The notes: generated by a model from the letters alone, not told the origin. A stretch of 64,000 nt of DNA from Melampsora larici-populina 98AG31 (GCF_000204055.1 NW_006768867.1:35783-99782), one strand, 5' to 3'. Positions 30,212 to 42,040 are shown, counted from the first letter of the stretch. Numbers and translations: made by a program.

Positions 30212-32027
30212 TTATCCTTTTTGATCTAAATTTCCCATTGGTTTATGACCCACAACAGTAGTAGTAACCGAATAACAACTAGCTTGAGACAATTCTCTAG
30301 ACAAAGGAGTATCAGTAAGTTGATATCTAATCAAAGATTCTTTTTTTTGAACTCTTAATGGTCTAGGAGTAGTAGGTTGACATTTTTCAATTGGAACATA
30401 AGGATTTGGAATTAATGAATCGCTATTGTTGGTTGTAGGATTAAGTAAATCGGATGGTGACCAAGCAGATTGAATCGATTCAGATTGAATACTTTCGATG
30501 AGTTTAGATCGGATGTTCGTTCTTTGATCTTTAACTCTTTCTCGTAAGATCTCAATGCTAGATGAATCATCTGATCGGGCTATACTGATCTCTCTTGATA
30601 ATGGATGTTGTCTTGTTCTAGGAAGTGGGATCGGTAGTTTTGTTAAGGGTGTACTTTCTTCTGTTTCGACGTTAGAAATCGACACAAACGATCGGATTCG
30701 TGAGGTCATGGTGTCTCGAAGACTTGATGAAGATCTTAGAAGCCCATCTTGTACTTGACTCATCTCTACTCTAGGACTTCCGTAAGCTGGTTCAGGTGCC
30801 GTAGGGATTGATGAAGAAGGAAGATGATCAGTCGAAGCTGTTCCTATAGGTGCTAAAATCACGCCTCCATAAATAGGCGCAATCGAATTGGACGTTGGAT
30901 TACTTATCCAACTTAATTGACCATCATCCATAAAACAACTCATCCTAGGTGGTGGTTGACTTGGATGAAATCCAACAAACGAATGAAATTGTGAGGTGGA
31001 AGTCGGATCATTGTTGACTTGATTCATCACTGTGGGTGGTGGTGCTTGAAGATGTGTTGAAAACAAATGTGAAGGAGTTGAGCTATGTGGTAAATCATTG
31101 TGTAATAACACATGAGGGATTTGTCCTGAGAATCCATGTGGCATGCTTTTGATCGAATCTACGTCATCATCTAAAGCTCTTTTGGAAAACTCTTGGGGTG
31201 TCTATCATCAAATTCAAAAATAGATTTCGTCACATTATTATTGATAGAGTAAAGAAAAAAAAACACGTTAGCTCATTTTGATATGTTGTTTGTATCTCTT
31301 TTTTTTCAACACTTACGTTTAAAAACTTCCAAGTATCATCATCAATTATTTTCTTCCTTCTTCGATTACACCATCTACGAAGTCCCCAACTTGAAATAGC
31401 AAAGATCACACCTAAGATAGCTAATCCAACAAGAGTAGTAACAAAGATACTACCAGCGCTAGATCCAAGTGATTGAAAGAAATCATTTGGACCAGCCGAA
31501 TTTCCGTTTCCAGAAACAGGAATTGAGCTAGCAGTAGAAGAAGCGATGTTTGAAGTTGTTATCATTGTTGTACATTGAGATCCTAAACATGATGATGTAG
31601 CAATTGTTTTAGGTTGTGGTATAGAGTTATCTGTAGGACTTGGATTGGCGGAAATTGTCGAGACAATCTTTGTAGGACTAGAAGTAGGAGTAGCTACACT
31701 AGCTGATGAAGTCACAGGATTAGGTGTTGCAGTTGGTGTTGGTTGAGAACTACTCAAGTCCATCCAACTGGGTGCAGAGACGGCCGAGACGATTGGTGAA
31801 AGGTTGAGATTCCCAACTGGTAAAGTAGTATGAATCGCTGGCAATATTGAATTTGTACTAGGTAGAAGAGCTGGAGGTGGTGGTCCTGGGTTCTGTGTTG
31901 TGGCTAGTTGCTGAAGTCCACGCTTTTGTTGAGCTTGTTGTGAAGTTTGTTGATCAGATTCCGTGACATTTGATTTTGGAGCTAATCGCCGCTTCTTGAC
32001 GACTCGCTCTAGATGTTGGCCTCCCAT
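30212..32027 (-). CDS. Single-pass membrane protein with Ser/Thr-rich N-terminal region
   Basis: Two exons, 32027-31317 and 31201-30212, joined in phase 0 by a GT-AG intron: 566 residues. Residues ~40-185 are rich in Ser, Thr and Pro, like an O-glycosylated cell-wall stalk. One transmembrane helix at about 194-214 (IFVTTLVGLAILGVIFAISSW) is followed by a basic stop-transfer cluster (RRWCNRRRKK). The ~330-residue tail is disordered and Ser-rich, with an acidic DDDVDS start. The architecture resembles fungal wall-stress sensors (Mid2/Wsc type) or Skg6-like proteins, but no family domain is visible. The start is uncertain: the frame is open upstream of this ATG (LRGLFSISISAHWM), so an earlier exon could supply a signal peptide. 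Confidence 0.72.
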
Positions 32028-34039
32028 CCAATGAGCTGATATTGAAATTGAGAAAAGTCCTCGCAGTTCGAGGAAATGGACGAAGGATTATTGCGCCTTT
32101 CGGCTGACCGTTATAGATAGCTCAAAGTTGATGATAACACGTAAGAAAACCCAAGACTTCTCACAAGAAAGATTGAAAGGTAGTTGAATGTTGATCGAAT
32201 GTCACTAGGACCTGAATGAGTGCTCAAACCCAAAGTAAAAGATATGTTAAAAGTTGTTTTGAAACAATGGACGTCAAGTCTGAATCACAGAATATGGTAA
32301 TGTTTGAAAGTTGAGAGAGATAGTCGACCAGGACACGATAGCGAAACTGGACCAGCAGTGCAGTGAAAGAGGATAAGAGGAATGTTAGAGATCTTCAATC
32401 AAGAAATGTAGTAAGACTTCCCAACTGTTAGGATCAAGTAGAAGTCAAGCAAAGGTTGAGGATCAGAAATCGATTCCAGGGACTCGGAGGATAAGATGAT
32501 GGAACCGGGAAGAACACGAAAGACGGTGATGAAAACACGAGCATGAATTAGGGAATGAAGCCCTAAAGTGAGGAAATGGTAGTCAAAACAATCAGAGTGA
32601 ATTGGGAAACTTCATCAGATGGTAAATTAGACTCTAGTCCAACTTCCATCAAACTGATCAAAAAACTAAAGTTGGCAAGTGAAGGCGGAATCAAGGTTAA
32701 CTTTTTCAAATGGAATATTTCATTTCAGACGGCACCAGTTGATGATGGCGTAGATATCTAGATGGCAGGAGTCAATCCCATTTTACGACTCGAGTTGGAA
32801 GCCACCCCTCCCCCTTTGATTTCATAGTCCGAGTCAAAATCCAACATTGATATCCAAAAAGAAGGAACTGGGTGCAGCCCCACATTACTTTTGCTCGTTC
32901 AACTTCAACCAACTCTTGTGAGTTTTCCATCTATATCGACCTCATCTCACTTCCTTTGGAGCGATATACGCGATTGTGGTCGCTTTTTCAGCGCTGTTCA
33001 TCCACACATCCTATCAAGCTTTGTACAAACACCTCATCCAGGCGCTATAAGCTTTCTGATCTTCATCAAGAAGAGTAAAGGTGATACCCATCAAGCTTTT
33101 CTCTAACTTTCATCTCATTCTCTTGTTTGATATTCTCAAAGACCAAATTTGATCGATCTCCAATTCGATCGATCTTCACTTTGCCTGAAGTGCCTTCTCT
33201 AGAAATGGCTTACTTTGGCTTTGGACACGGATCAAAACAGTATCAAAAGTTCAAGATAATCTCAAGATTTTTAGTCAAGACCAAGTATTTCGTTTTGGAT
33301 TTTGATCAGCGTAGTACTTCAATCTGATCAACTTAGACCTTCTAAAAGATGTTTTGAGTAATATACCATCGAATTTGTGGTAGCTTCATTGAATATATCT
33401 TATCATAAACAGAATTTATCAACTTCAGTTGGAAATACGTCTCAGTCAGCTGTACGTAATTTCGGGATAGTTACTATAGTATAGATCATGATGGCAAACT
33501 TTTGAAATCTTGTCCATATTGAAAATCAATGGTGACTGAATACAATAAGAAACTACCCCGTTGTACATGATAGCTTGATAATTAAGATGTAAATAATTTA
33601 CCTTTTCTTTTAGAACAAAGTCTTCTTGATACACAAACTACAATTACATCAAAATCTCAAAGACCAAATTCAGAGATCTGAAGTACATCCAACGAGTTCA
33701 AACCCACTCTTGATTTTATACAGCTTGCCTCGGAATCCCCGTCAATTTGCTAAAGTTTGCGAGGTGGAAAATGCACACGCAAGCTGCTTGGAATCGACTG
33801 TATAACGTGATTTTAATGTAGCGTCTCTTTCAGACAAATCATTCTCAAACCTCGCGAAGATCGGCGGGCTATGTGATTTGATCGAGTCGAATGGCTGATG
33901 TTGGAATATTGAGTTTGTGATTTGGTCGCCTGTTCCGATTTGACCTAGGATTCATATCATCCCGTTGATCTTATCCTCTTTTCTAAAGCCTAGACGAGAA
34001 TGGTAGTAGGAGAGATAAAAAGTCTGTAGGATCTGAATA
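32028..34039. other. Intergenic, no gene recognised
   Basis: About 2 kb between the membrane-protein gene and the Egh16-like gene stop. Short ORFs of 60-71 codons occur on both strands without motifs; none is convincing. Likely promoter of the left gene and 3' flank of the right one. Confidence 0.5.
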
Positions 34040-35409
34040 TCAAACGAAGTCTCCTGAAGCAAACTTGATTGGCGCATCAGGATATTGATTTGACTGCTTA
34101 GGATATTGATTTGACTGCTTAGGATATTGATTTGACTCATTAGGATATTGATTTGGATCATTGGGATATTGATTTGACTCATTAGGATATCCATCTGCTT
34201 CATTAGGATATTCATATGGCTCAGGGCCGCCAAGAGACTTAGCAGTGATTATTTTCATATCTTTTTCGGAGTTGATGCCAGACAGCGTGATGTTTTGATC
34301 GACGGAGATGAAAGGCAATACGGCTTTTTGATCTTCGGAAGTGATAGGCAGTTCGGTATTCTCGGCAGAGGTGGGAGGCAGTCTGGCCTTTTGATTGGGG
34401 GAAATGATAGGCAGATTGGAATTTTTGGCGGAGGTGGTAGGCGGTCTCTTCGTTTGGTGAGTGGTGTTGATAGGTACATTCTTGTTCGGATTATGGGTGT
34501 TGGCAATGGCCGGATCGAAAGGGTTCGTGCGCAAAGGTTGGAGAGGATTATTTGCCTTCTGTGGGGGCGGATAAATTATTTTGTTTGAAAAAGCTTGACG
34601 ATTGAGCCGAACGGCAGCACAAGAGCCAAACCCTTTTGGATTCACACATCTTATCACACACGCATCTTTTGTTTTACCTCCTAAACACACCGCCTCACTA
34701 TGGAAGGGTTAACAAAATCCAATCAGCAATTTACTTTGATCCAAGATCTTTCTAGCGTATCTAGTCGATCTTAAGACTTACGGTGGAAAGACCGAAGTTA
34801 AAGGATACACAAAGTCTTTACTCGCCTCATTTATACCCTTATCACCCTCTATTTGGTGACTGATGGTCATAGGTTTCAAGGACTTCATGGTCAGATCTGC
34901 TGAATAATCACAAGCAAAAGGACCGGCACCATCCCGGTTGTGTACAAAAACACTCATGACTAAAGAGCCGTCATGACGAGCGAGGGGAAGACCATCATTT
35001 TCGGCTGCGCGCAGGCATCATACATCATTCAGGAGAGTGGCATAGGCATTAGCACAAGCAGGGGTAAGAAGTCACATGGCACAAATGATTTTGAGGATAT
35101 ATTGGTAGACGAACCTCGTCGGAATTCTTCCTGAATATTTACCACGAATCCCTTCATCGAGTCACCTCCAAAAATCCTTCCACAAGGTGTAACTGCGCCT
35201 GTTTTTATCTCTTCCTCCTTAATGATCCCAGTGAATTGAGTCAATGTACCACGAGTGGTGAAACGTGTCCCAAATCCGCTCGATCGATGTCCATTAGCCC
35301 CTTCAATGGCCAGTATGAATGAATGCCCAAGTACGATAGGACTTAAAAGGAGAACGCAAAGAAAAAAATGTATCGAATGTTTTCTTTCGATGTTACTTCG
35401 GGATGTCAT
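34040..35409 (-). CDS. Egh16-like secreted protein with C-terminal heptapeptide repeats
   Basis: Three exons, 35409-35115, 35004-34782 and 34697-34040; GT-AG introns, phases 1 and 2, giving exactly 391 residues. Residues 1-28 form a signal peptide (IHFFLCVLLLSPIVLG), leaving a mature protein that starts HSFIL. The Egh16/GEgh16 signature follows: GSGFG-like SSGFGTRF, TPCGRIFGGD, HNRDGAGPFACDY and finally VCLGGKTKDACVIRC with GFGSCAAV. Members of this family were first described from barley powdery mildew and from Magnaporthe appressoria, and are linked to host penetration; the biochemical role is unsettled. The last ~130 residues are not typical: a Pro/Asn-rich region and then seven tandem copies of YPNESNQ-like units. 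Confidence 0.85.
34074..34214 (-). repeat. 21-bp tandem repeat, seven copies, coding
   Basis: Seven 21-bp units (GATATTGATTTGACTGCTTA on the plus strand and variants) encode YPNEADG, YPNESNQ, YPNDPNQ, YPNESNQ, YPKQSNQ, YPKQSNQ and YPDAPIK. Two adjacent units are identical, a sign of recent change in copy number. Confidence 0.9.
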
Positions 35410-36128
35410 TGCGGCAATTTCGTCTGCTCTCCTCGAGCCTAACCTGTGAAGACATTAGCAATCTTTAAGCTATTGAGTCAGAAATCATGACCTCACTCAC
35501 CCTGAAAAGGCGTAGTCCTATAACCGTCCTGTACCAGATTGGGCTTGATGGCAATTCGAGATCACCTCAAACGAAATGATTATATATCGATTGATTGTGA
35601 TTACAATCAGCGCTTGCTATGGAACAAGATATCCAGTCTGTTCTATCACGAGATCTATCTGGGTTGCTTTTCGGGTAGGAGTTATGACCACGAGAACTTG
35701 CTACAGCCTATGGAAAGTAGACAAGCGATGTCTGATTGATACCAGTGCTGATTGAGATGCAAACTGAGCTCTGTGAAGGTTTTAGAAATCCTTTGAGATT
35801 GGCGTGTTCAACGATCGATGCGAATTGGGAGGCGAGTGATTTTTATGCGTAAGATTCTCCATCAGTCGTACCATTCAAGTTTTCCTCTCACTCAGGTCAG
35901 CTCTGAAAGATGATCATGGTTGGTACCCCGCGATATTCGCGTCGTTTTGTGTTGTGAGCCATCGAAGCTGGAAACCAAGTGCCACGCGAAACAGGCTGCT
36001 ATGATCAGATTTTTCAAATCTGTAGTTCATCGAGACGACGAGAATGTCGTTTCAAGAAACTGACCGTCGATCGATGCCAGATCGGTGGATATTTCCTCCA
36101 TACTGAGCTTTCAGATTGCCTTTTAAGA
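35410..36128. other. Upstream region of Egh16-like gene, up to Ngaro insertion
   Basis: No gene recognised. A 66-codon ORF at 35539-35739 and an open stretch near 35950-36060 (KCHAKQAAMIRFFKSVVHRDD) are without identifiable motifs and may be remnants. Confidence 0.4.
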
Positions 36129-36375
36129 TTGAAAGAACCACTAGGCACGACGTGGTTCTTAAGCCCACGGTGCCTTAGCGGAGGAGAGGTGCGCGGGACG
36201 GCGCGCACGTTGCAAATCGACATTGTCGAGTTTTGGAATTTGGAATTTGGTTCCAAAAATTCTCAACTCAAAATTTGCACCTCGCTAAGCAACGTCAAGA
36301 TTTAATTATCGACTCCTCAAAGATAATCAAATCATTACACTCCATTGAAATTCAAGTACTGAATTTTTTCGACAA
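36129..36375 (+). repeat. Ngaro split direct repeat A1
   Basis: 247 bp, one mismatch with A2. Contains hairpins CTAGGCAC/GTGCCTTAG and GTGCGCG/CGCGCAC. Confidence 0.93.
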
Positions 36376-36385
36376 GATAATAGAA

Positions 36386-38950
36386 ATGGAAGCACGACTA
36401 GCTCAAGCAGAAGCACGATTAACAAGAGCAACATCTTTAGCGTTAGGAGTTGCCCCAGGACCGAGTTTAGAACAGCCGAAAAGAACAAACAAAAGGAAGA
36501 ACAGAGAAGACGACATTGAGGAAGAAGAAGAAGAAAACGTAGACGGAGAAGAAATAGAGATAACTGGAGGAAACATCGATGGCGAAGAGGTTCAACCTGA
36601 AGTAATAGAAGGTCCTGCTCGCAGAGGCTCGTCAGATACGGAGCAAGATGGATCTTGGAGACCGCCTCCGCAAAAGGGAAAGGGGAAAGCTCGACGGGGT
36701 GAAACCCCATCCACAGTCGATGACCTAGACGGCGAAGAGATAGAAAGCCTAGGTTAGTTTCCTCTAACACCCCTTTTTTCACTACTCACTTCTGTTTCTA
36801 GAAAAATCTATCTCTACCTTAGTCATATCATCTCCACACCACACACGCAATTCGTAAGACGTACACATGCTCGGAAAGGAGATGTGGTATCGACCCCTGA
36901 ATGGGAGGGCCCAGGGTAGAATCCTGTTGTAGTTGGGCCTGACAAAGACATGCGATGTTAGTTCGGTGTTTTGTCTCGATCCTTGATTCCTAGGCCCCGA
37001 GTTATGGGTGCGAGAATGGCAAGAGGAGCTACCCTGGCTGAGAATAAGGAGGGCGTGTTCAATCTCATTCGAGTTGAAGCCTAATACCCATATCCAGAAA
37101 AGGAAAAGAATGTTGGGAAACGAAATACTCACGATGAATGAACCCCTACTTCAACAGCAGACGGAGATAGGGCGATAATCATGCAAGCGCAGATCGATGA
37201 AATGTTCGAGACGAATCGTCGGGCGGAAGGCAATGCAATGCTCGCAGAATACTTTCGGATCTTCGCGCCAGAGTCTCAGCCGAGAGAGGGCGGAAGCAGA
37301 GGACCAACTCCAGGTCCTAGTAACTTGCGTGAACGTCAAATAGCGCCGTTGCCTAGTCGATTAAGACAACCACCAACGCACCCAGCTCCACCACCGACTC
37401 GTCCTATGCCGCCTCCAGCTCCGCTCGCAGCACAACCCCTTCAACCAGTCGCAACTAGACCCACGAGACCCGCTCCTACGCGACCAATCGTTCCAGCGAT
37501 CGGGACGCAGCGAGAAGACCCAGAGCGCCAAACGCAGGCAGCCATAACGAGAGAGCCCGCGAAACGGTTGACAAGGCAGGCAGCTCCAGCACGTCGAGGA
37601 GGCCCCCCCTCATCCCCCTCTCCCTCGTCATCCCCTGAACCCCCGAGGAGGGGGAGATCACCAAGGCGTGGGAGAAGACCAACACGCAAACCATCATCAT
37701 CGCCTTTTAGTGACCGGCAAGAAGATTCACCGCCAAGGCGGCAGCGAGAACGTTCAAATCGCTACAACCAACCGGCTCCGCATCACCTAATTGAGGAAGG
37801 CTTCACGGAAGCTTCATCGACTGGTAGAGATCGACAACAGACGCGGGCGGTCTCTAGGGTCGAAGCACCACGATCGTACCCGGTCGATAGACTAGAAACA
37901 AACCAAGCCATCGACGAACCTCCCTCACGAGTAAATTCGGCTGAAGAAGAGGAGTTAGCGAAGGCCCTTCTAGAATCAGGGAAAGGAAGGATGGTTTTAT
38001 CGAATGGAGACGTAATTGAGAATGGGAGACGAATCTTACACGATAACTCCATTCAGATGGCAAAAGGCCTGACGCAACTGTCTCCGACGCTTCAAGTTTA
38101 TATGCGAACGTTCAAGGCATACATTTCCCTCGCGGTTTTTGACAAAAATTTCTTGATCAAAGAACACCAAGCCTGGAGTACGAGGAAGGCCCCGTCAGAA
38201 GCTAAGATCTTGGAAGGAGGGTCGGGAGCGAAGGTGTATAGCGGAGATCCACCGATGGATGAGCTTACCATGCAGTATGAGCAGTGGTTAGATGCAATGT
38301 CACTCTTCATTAAATACGTTCGTCAGGAAGGATGGCAGACGCAAGCGGAGCGCTTCGAAAGCCATCGGAAATTGGTCATCGAGCTTAGAGAAGAGGCTGG
38401 ATGGATGGTCGCATTGAGATACTGTAGGAGAGTACGTCAAGGTGTGATGCGGGCAACGGTAGAGAAGAGCATCTGTAACATATCAACAATCCAATCGGTC
38501 ATATTGAACGAGGTGAAGATGACTTGCGAAAACTACAACGAAAGAGCGTACCAAACGAACCCGTATGCGGTAGGCGGACCACGTGAGCATATCGACCCCG
38601 AAACTGGCCTTCCGAGAGCATCATCAGCAGCGAAAGCCACAACGTCGACCGCAACCACGAGATACGACTCGGTTCAGCCAAAGAAAGAAGGCTGGCTGCC
38701 ACCGCTCGGGTATAAAGCGAAGAAAGCAGCAGAGAAGGCTAAGCGCGAAGCGGCAGGGAAGTACAAAAAAGATTATGCCAGGAGCAGATATGAAGACCGC
38801 CGTTACGATGAAAGGCGTGATCGTTATAGGAGTCCTGAGAGAGGCAGAGGAGACTACAATGGCCATAGCCGGGCTAGAAGCCGGAGCAGGAGCAGAGATG
38901 GTGCTCGAGGTGCTAAGTACAGCAACGGAAAGTACAACAAAAGAAGCTAG
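36386..38950 (+). CDS. Ngaro Gag-like protein, two exons
   Basis: ATG at 36386 (MEARLAQAEARLTR), just inside A1. I join exon 36386-36752 to 37161-38950 across a 408-nt GT-AG intron: the frame is exactly 719 codons. The start is a coiled coil, then an acidic region (DDIEEEEEENVDGEE), a Pro/Arg/Ser-rich disordered stretch with SPEPPRRGRSPRRGRR, a folded helical core around 38040-38560 (YMRTFKAYISLAVFDKNFL; WLDAMSLFIKYVRQEGW), and an RS/RG-rich basic tail (RARSRSRSRDGARG). No CCHC knuckle; the basic tail probably binds RNA. If the intron is not used, translation could begin at 37181 (MQAQIDEMFETN), giving 589 residues. Confidence 0.75.
36753..37160 (+). other. Probable intron in Ngaro gag
   Basis: Begins GTTAGT, ends TTCAACAGCAG. 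Removal joins codon GAC across the junction and keeps the frame. It is several times longer than the host introns here. Confidence 0.6.
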
Positions 38951-39092
38951 TGAGTTAATGACAGCCGAGAACATGATGAAGAAATGAAAATTACATTACC
39001 AAACATTATGTGTCACTCATTCCAAAAGAAAGCATTGCCCCTAACGTGAGAATTGTTCCTAAACCTTTTCGCCTGCCCCCTTTTTTGCCTGA

Positions 39093-40823
39093 ATGACCAG
39101 TCGAGAATCAAAAAGCCCAGACGTAAGCTGCTTGATGAGAATGAGCACGAGAGTCAACACACCAGTCCGACGCAGTACCACGAGAAAGAAGTGGCCAAGC
39201 AGGGTGAAGTGTGAGATGAACGTTAGTGAGTGGGAAAAAGAATTACGAGAAAGTGGTCTGCTAGAAGAAAAGAGACACATCTTGAAAGGATTCCTCGAAG
39301 GTTTTGATCAAGGAATCCCAGAAATACACCTACCAAATATGTTGTATTATTGTCCTCCGAACCACTCATCCGCGTTGAAAGCAAAGAAAGAAATAGAAGA
39401 AAACCTAGAAAACGAGATAAAGGCTGGCCGAATGTTCGGCCCATTCACCAAGGAAGAAGCATACAACGAGCTAGGTTTCTTTCGGACAAGCCCACTGGGA
39501 GCGGTGACGAACGGAGACGGTTCACTGAGGCCAATCAACGACCTATCTTACCCCAGGAGAGAACCAACAATCAATTCAGTCAACGCAGCAGTAGATAAAG
39601 ACGAATTCATTACGTCTTGGGACGACTTCGATAGAGTAGTGAAATTCTTACTATCAATTGATTACCCCGTCTTGTTAGGAATATATGACTGGGCAAAAGC
39701 CTATAGGCAGATACCGACAAAGCCCGGGCAATGGCCGTATCTGATGATACTGACCTTTAATGGCGAGGTACTCCTGGACACCCGAATCACGTTCGGAGGA
39801 GTAGCCGGTTGCGGTTCGTTTGGCAAGGTAGCGGATACGTGGAAGGAAATAATTCAAAGGAAGCTCGGCTTTGTAAGAGCTTTTCGATGGGTAGACGATA
39901 CACTCTTCGTGAAACCGGATGACGGATCTAATAAATTCACAATGGAAGATGTAGTGGAAGTCAGTGATCGGTTGGGAGTAGTCACGAATCCAACAAAGTG
40001 GAGAGAGTTTGCTTACACGCAAAAGTATCTAGGGATGGTTTGGGACGGTAAAAACAAAACCGTCGGTTTACAAGAGTCGAAACGCCTGTTACGTATATCG
40101 CAAATACAAGAATTCATGTCGATGAAAAGAGCTACGCATAAGCAGGTGGAAAAGTTGTCAGGACGTTTGGCACATGCAACTCTAATTTATCCACAACTAC
40201 GGTGTCACTGCGTGGCAATGTACCACTGGATGTCTGAATGGGTTCACAAATTGGCTCTAAGGGACATACCAGAAGAGGTTTTAGACGATCTGAATACCTG
40301 GTTGAGAGTGATGTCAAACGCAAATCCGAGAAGACTGATACCCAGCCCAGGTGTTAGAAATGTAGCATGGGTAGGCGATGCATCGACATCATTCGGCATA
40401 GGAATCATAATCGGACGAAAGTGGGCAAGATTTCGGTTGCGTAGAGGCTGGGATAGAATCGAAGCTGATGGCACAAAAAGAGAGATTGCTTGGGCGGAAA
40501 CAGTAGCACTGAGATTAGGCCTGATAATGCTCACAAAGTTGATGACAGTGGCAGGACAGGAATTCCTGGTACTTACAGATAACGTCGTGACAGAGGGTGC
40601 AGTACGAAACGGGAAGTCTCGAAATCGTTGGGTTAATCGAGAGTGGATCAAAATTCAAGATGAGACCTTGAGATTAGACTGTAGATTGAAACAGGAGAGG
40701 GTGAGGTCGGAAGACAATGCCGCCGACAGGTTGTCAAGAGGCTATGACTCCTCCAAACATGTAAGAGACGAGGTTTGGGTCAATATGCCAGAAGACCTAA
40801 AAGAGTTCATAAGGCAGGAATGA
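39093..40823 (+). CDS. Ngaro reverse transcriptase - RNase H
   Basis: One open frame of 576 residues. RT: GRMFGPFTKEEAYNELGFF, then LRPINDLSYPR, GIYDWAKAYRQIP with the first catalytic Asp, TFGGVAGCGSFGKVAD, and FRWVDDTLF, the YxDD box with Trp for Tyr. A thumb/connection region follows. The RNase H domain shows WVGDASTSFGIGI, IAWAETVALRLGL, LVLTDNVV and EDNAADRLSRG, giving the Asp-Glu-Asp-Asp set. All key residues are present, so the enzyme looks functional. The start is the first ATG with no RT homology before it. It lies 142 nt after gag; how the second ORF is translated is not evident. Confidence 0.92.
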   Translation: MTSRESKSPDVSCLMRMSTRVNTPVRRSTTRKKWPSRVKCEMNVSEWEKELRESGLLEEKRHILKGFLEGFDQGIPEIHLPNMLYYCPPNHSSALKAKKEIEENLENEIKAGRMFGPFTKEEAYNELGFFRTSPLGAVTNGDGSLRPINDLSYPRREPTINSVNAAVDKDEFITSWDDFDRVVKFLLSIDYPVLLGIYDWAKAYRQIPTKPGQWPYLMILTFNGEVLLDTRITFGGVAGCGSFGKVADTWKEIIQRKLGFVRAFRWVDDTLFVKPDDGSNKFTMEDVVEVSDRLGVVTNPTKWREFAYTQKYLGMVWDGKNKTVGLQESKRLLRISQIQEFMSMKRATHKQVEKLSGRLAHATLIYPQLRCHCVAMYHWMSEWVHKLALRDIPEEVLDDLNTWLRVMSNANPRRLIPSPGVRNVAWVGDASTSFGIGIIIGRKWARFRLRRGWDRIEADGTKREIAWAETVALRLGLIMLTKLMTVAGQEFLVLTDNVVTEGAVRNGKSRNRWVNREWIKIQDETLRLDCRLKQERVRSEDNAADRLSRGYDSSKHVRDEVWVNMPEDLKEFIRQE

Positions 40824-40879
40824 AATGAAATGAAATATAAACCACCGTTACCCAATTGAGACCCCTTTTTCACTACCCC

Positions 40880-40940
40880 CGTATCATCGTCGAAAGAGAG
40901 AAAAACCCCCCGTATCATCGTCGAAAGAGAGAAAAACCCC
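40880..40940 (+). repeat. 31-bp tandem duplication between RT and YR
   Basis: CGTATCATCGTCGAAAGAGAG plus the following ten bases occurs twice in direct succession upstream of the recombinase ATG. Confidence 0.85.
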
Positions 40941-40978
40941 GCGTAGAAGCACATCACGAACGACTAAGATAAAAAATA

Positions 40979-42040
40979 ATGGCACAGAACCACACACTGC
41001 CAAAACACTTCGAGACCGCAAGAAATGCAACGACCCTGGCAGGGAAACACGCAGCGTCGAGTGGTTGGATGGATAAGACGTTGAAAGGCTACTCTAGCGG
41101 AGTTTCGAAGTTCATTGAATTTAAGGAGAAAACATCAGGAGGGTTCGACGAAAACCAACCGGTATCAGATGAAGACATTTACGAGTTCATTGCGTGGGCG
41201 GGGAAGTCGAAAGTCGATAGAGCGGACGGACCAGATAGGATAATCTCATCGGTAACAATAAAAAAGTATCTAGATGGTATCCGCGCGTGGAGCATGGTCA
41301 GGCACATGAAGAGACCATCAGCCGACGCGGAGGTGGTAGCAGTTCTACTAAGAGCTACGAAAAGGAACGAAGAAGAAAAGTCGTTAATAACCAATAAGCA
41401 GCCCATAATGATCCGAGAACTCTACAAATTATTACGGGAAACGTACGGAAAATCGGATGAGCTGAATGTCGTAGGTTCAGTAGCGTTGATAGCCTTCTGG
41501 GGAATGGCGAGACTGGGCGAGTTATTGCGTAGTAAGCCGGAACAGGGTGCTTTGTTACGAAGACATATCGAGTTTGGCGAAAAAGACGGCAAGAAATTCG
41601 CAAAACTACACCTAAGGAAAGCGAAAACGGCAAAAGCAGAAGAAGTTCAAGTGATACACTTACAAGAACAATTTAATGTGTTAGACCCCGTCGCGGCACT
41701 GGAAAGGGTACTAGCCTTAAACAAATCAGCAGATAGAGACGACTTAATTTTCGCGACACCGAATCAGAAAGGAGGCATGAAGGCGTTAACGAAGCCGAGA
41801 TTCCTAAAATTAGCTGGTGAAACTTGGGGAAAAGCGGGTTTAAAAACATGGTCAGGTCACTCTTTCAGGGTAGGAGGAGCATCCATAAGATTTAATTTAG
41901 GGAAACCGATGAAAACTATCGCAAAACAAGGTAGATGGAAATCGCTTACTTACTTACGTTACCTAAAGGCATACTCGGAAGAAGAGATAAGAGATACCAT
42001 ATTGTTTTTAGAGACAATAGATGAACGAAAGGAAAGATGA
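40979..42040 (+). CDS. Ngaro tyrosine recombinase
   Basis: One open frame of 353 residues. N-terminal core-binding domain: SSGWMDKTLKGYSSGVSKF and SVTIKKYLDGIRAWSMVR. Catalytic domain: MARLGELL with the first Arg, HLRKAKTAKAEE (beta-strand Lys), GHSFRVGGAS with the H-x-x-R pair, GRWKSLTYLRYLKAYSEEE with the His/Trp position and the candidate Tyr nucleophile in YLRYLKAY. All signature residues are kept, in contrast to the old element at 5239-16979, where the H-x-x-R Arg is lost. Expected to insert the circular cDNA by site-specific strand exchange. The gene follows RT by 155 nt. Confidence 0.93.
   Translation: MAQNHTLPKHFETARNATTLAGKHAASSGWMDKTLKGYSSGVSKFIEFKEKTSGGFDENQPVSDEDIYEFIAWAGKSKVDRADGPDRIISSVTIKKYLDGIRAWSMVRHMKRPSADAEVVAVLLRATKRNEEEKSLITNKQPIMIRELYKLLRETYGKSDELNVVGSVALIAFWGMARLGELLRSKPEQGALLRRHIEFGEKDGKKFAKLHLRKAKTAKAEEVQVIHLQEQFNVLDPVAALERVLALNKSADRDDLIFATPNQKGGMKALTKPRFLKLAGETWGKAGLKTWSGHSFRVGGASIRFNLGKPMKTIAKQGRWKSLTYLRYLKAYSEEEIRDTILFLETIDERKER

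Noticed and set aside
34295..34588. 97-codon ORF on the plus strand
   Set aside because: Antisense shadow of the Pro-rich part of the Egh16-like gene.
36782..37132. 116-codon minus-strand ORF
   Set aside because: Falls inside the probable gag intron, lacks any motif and opposes the element's transcription.
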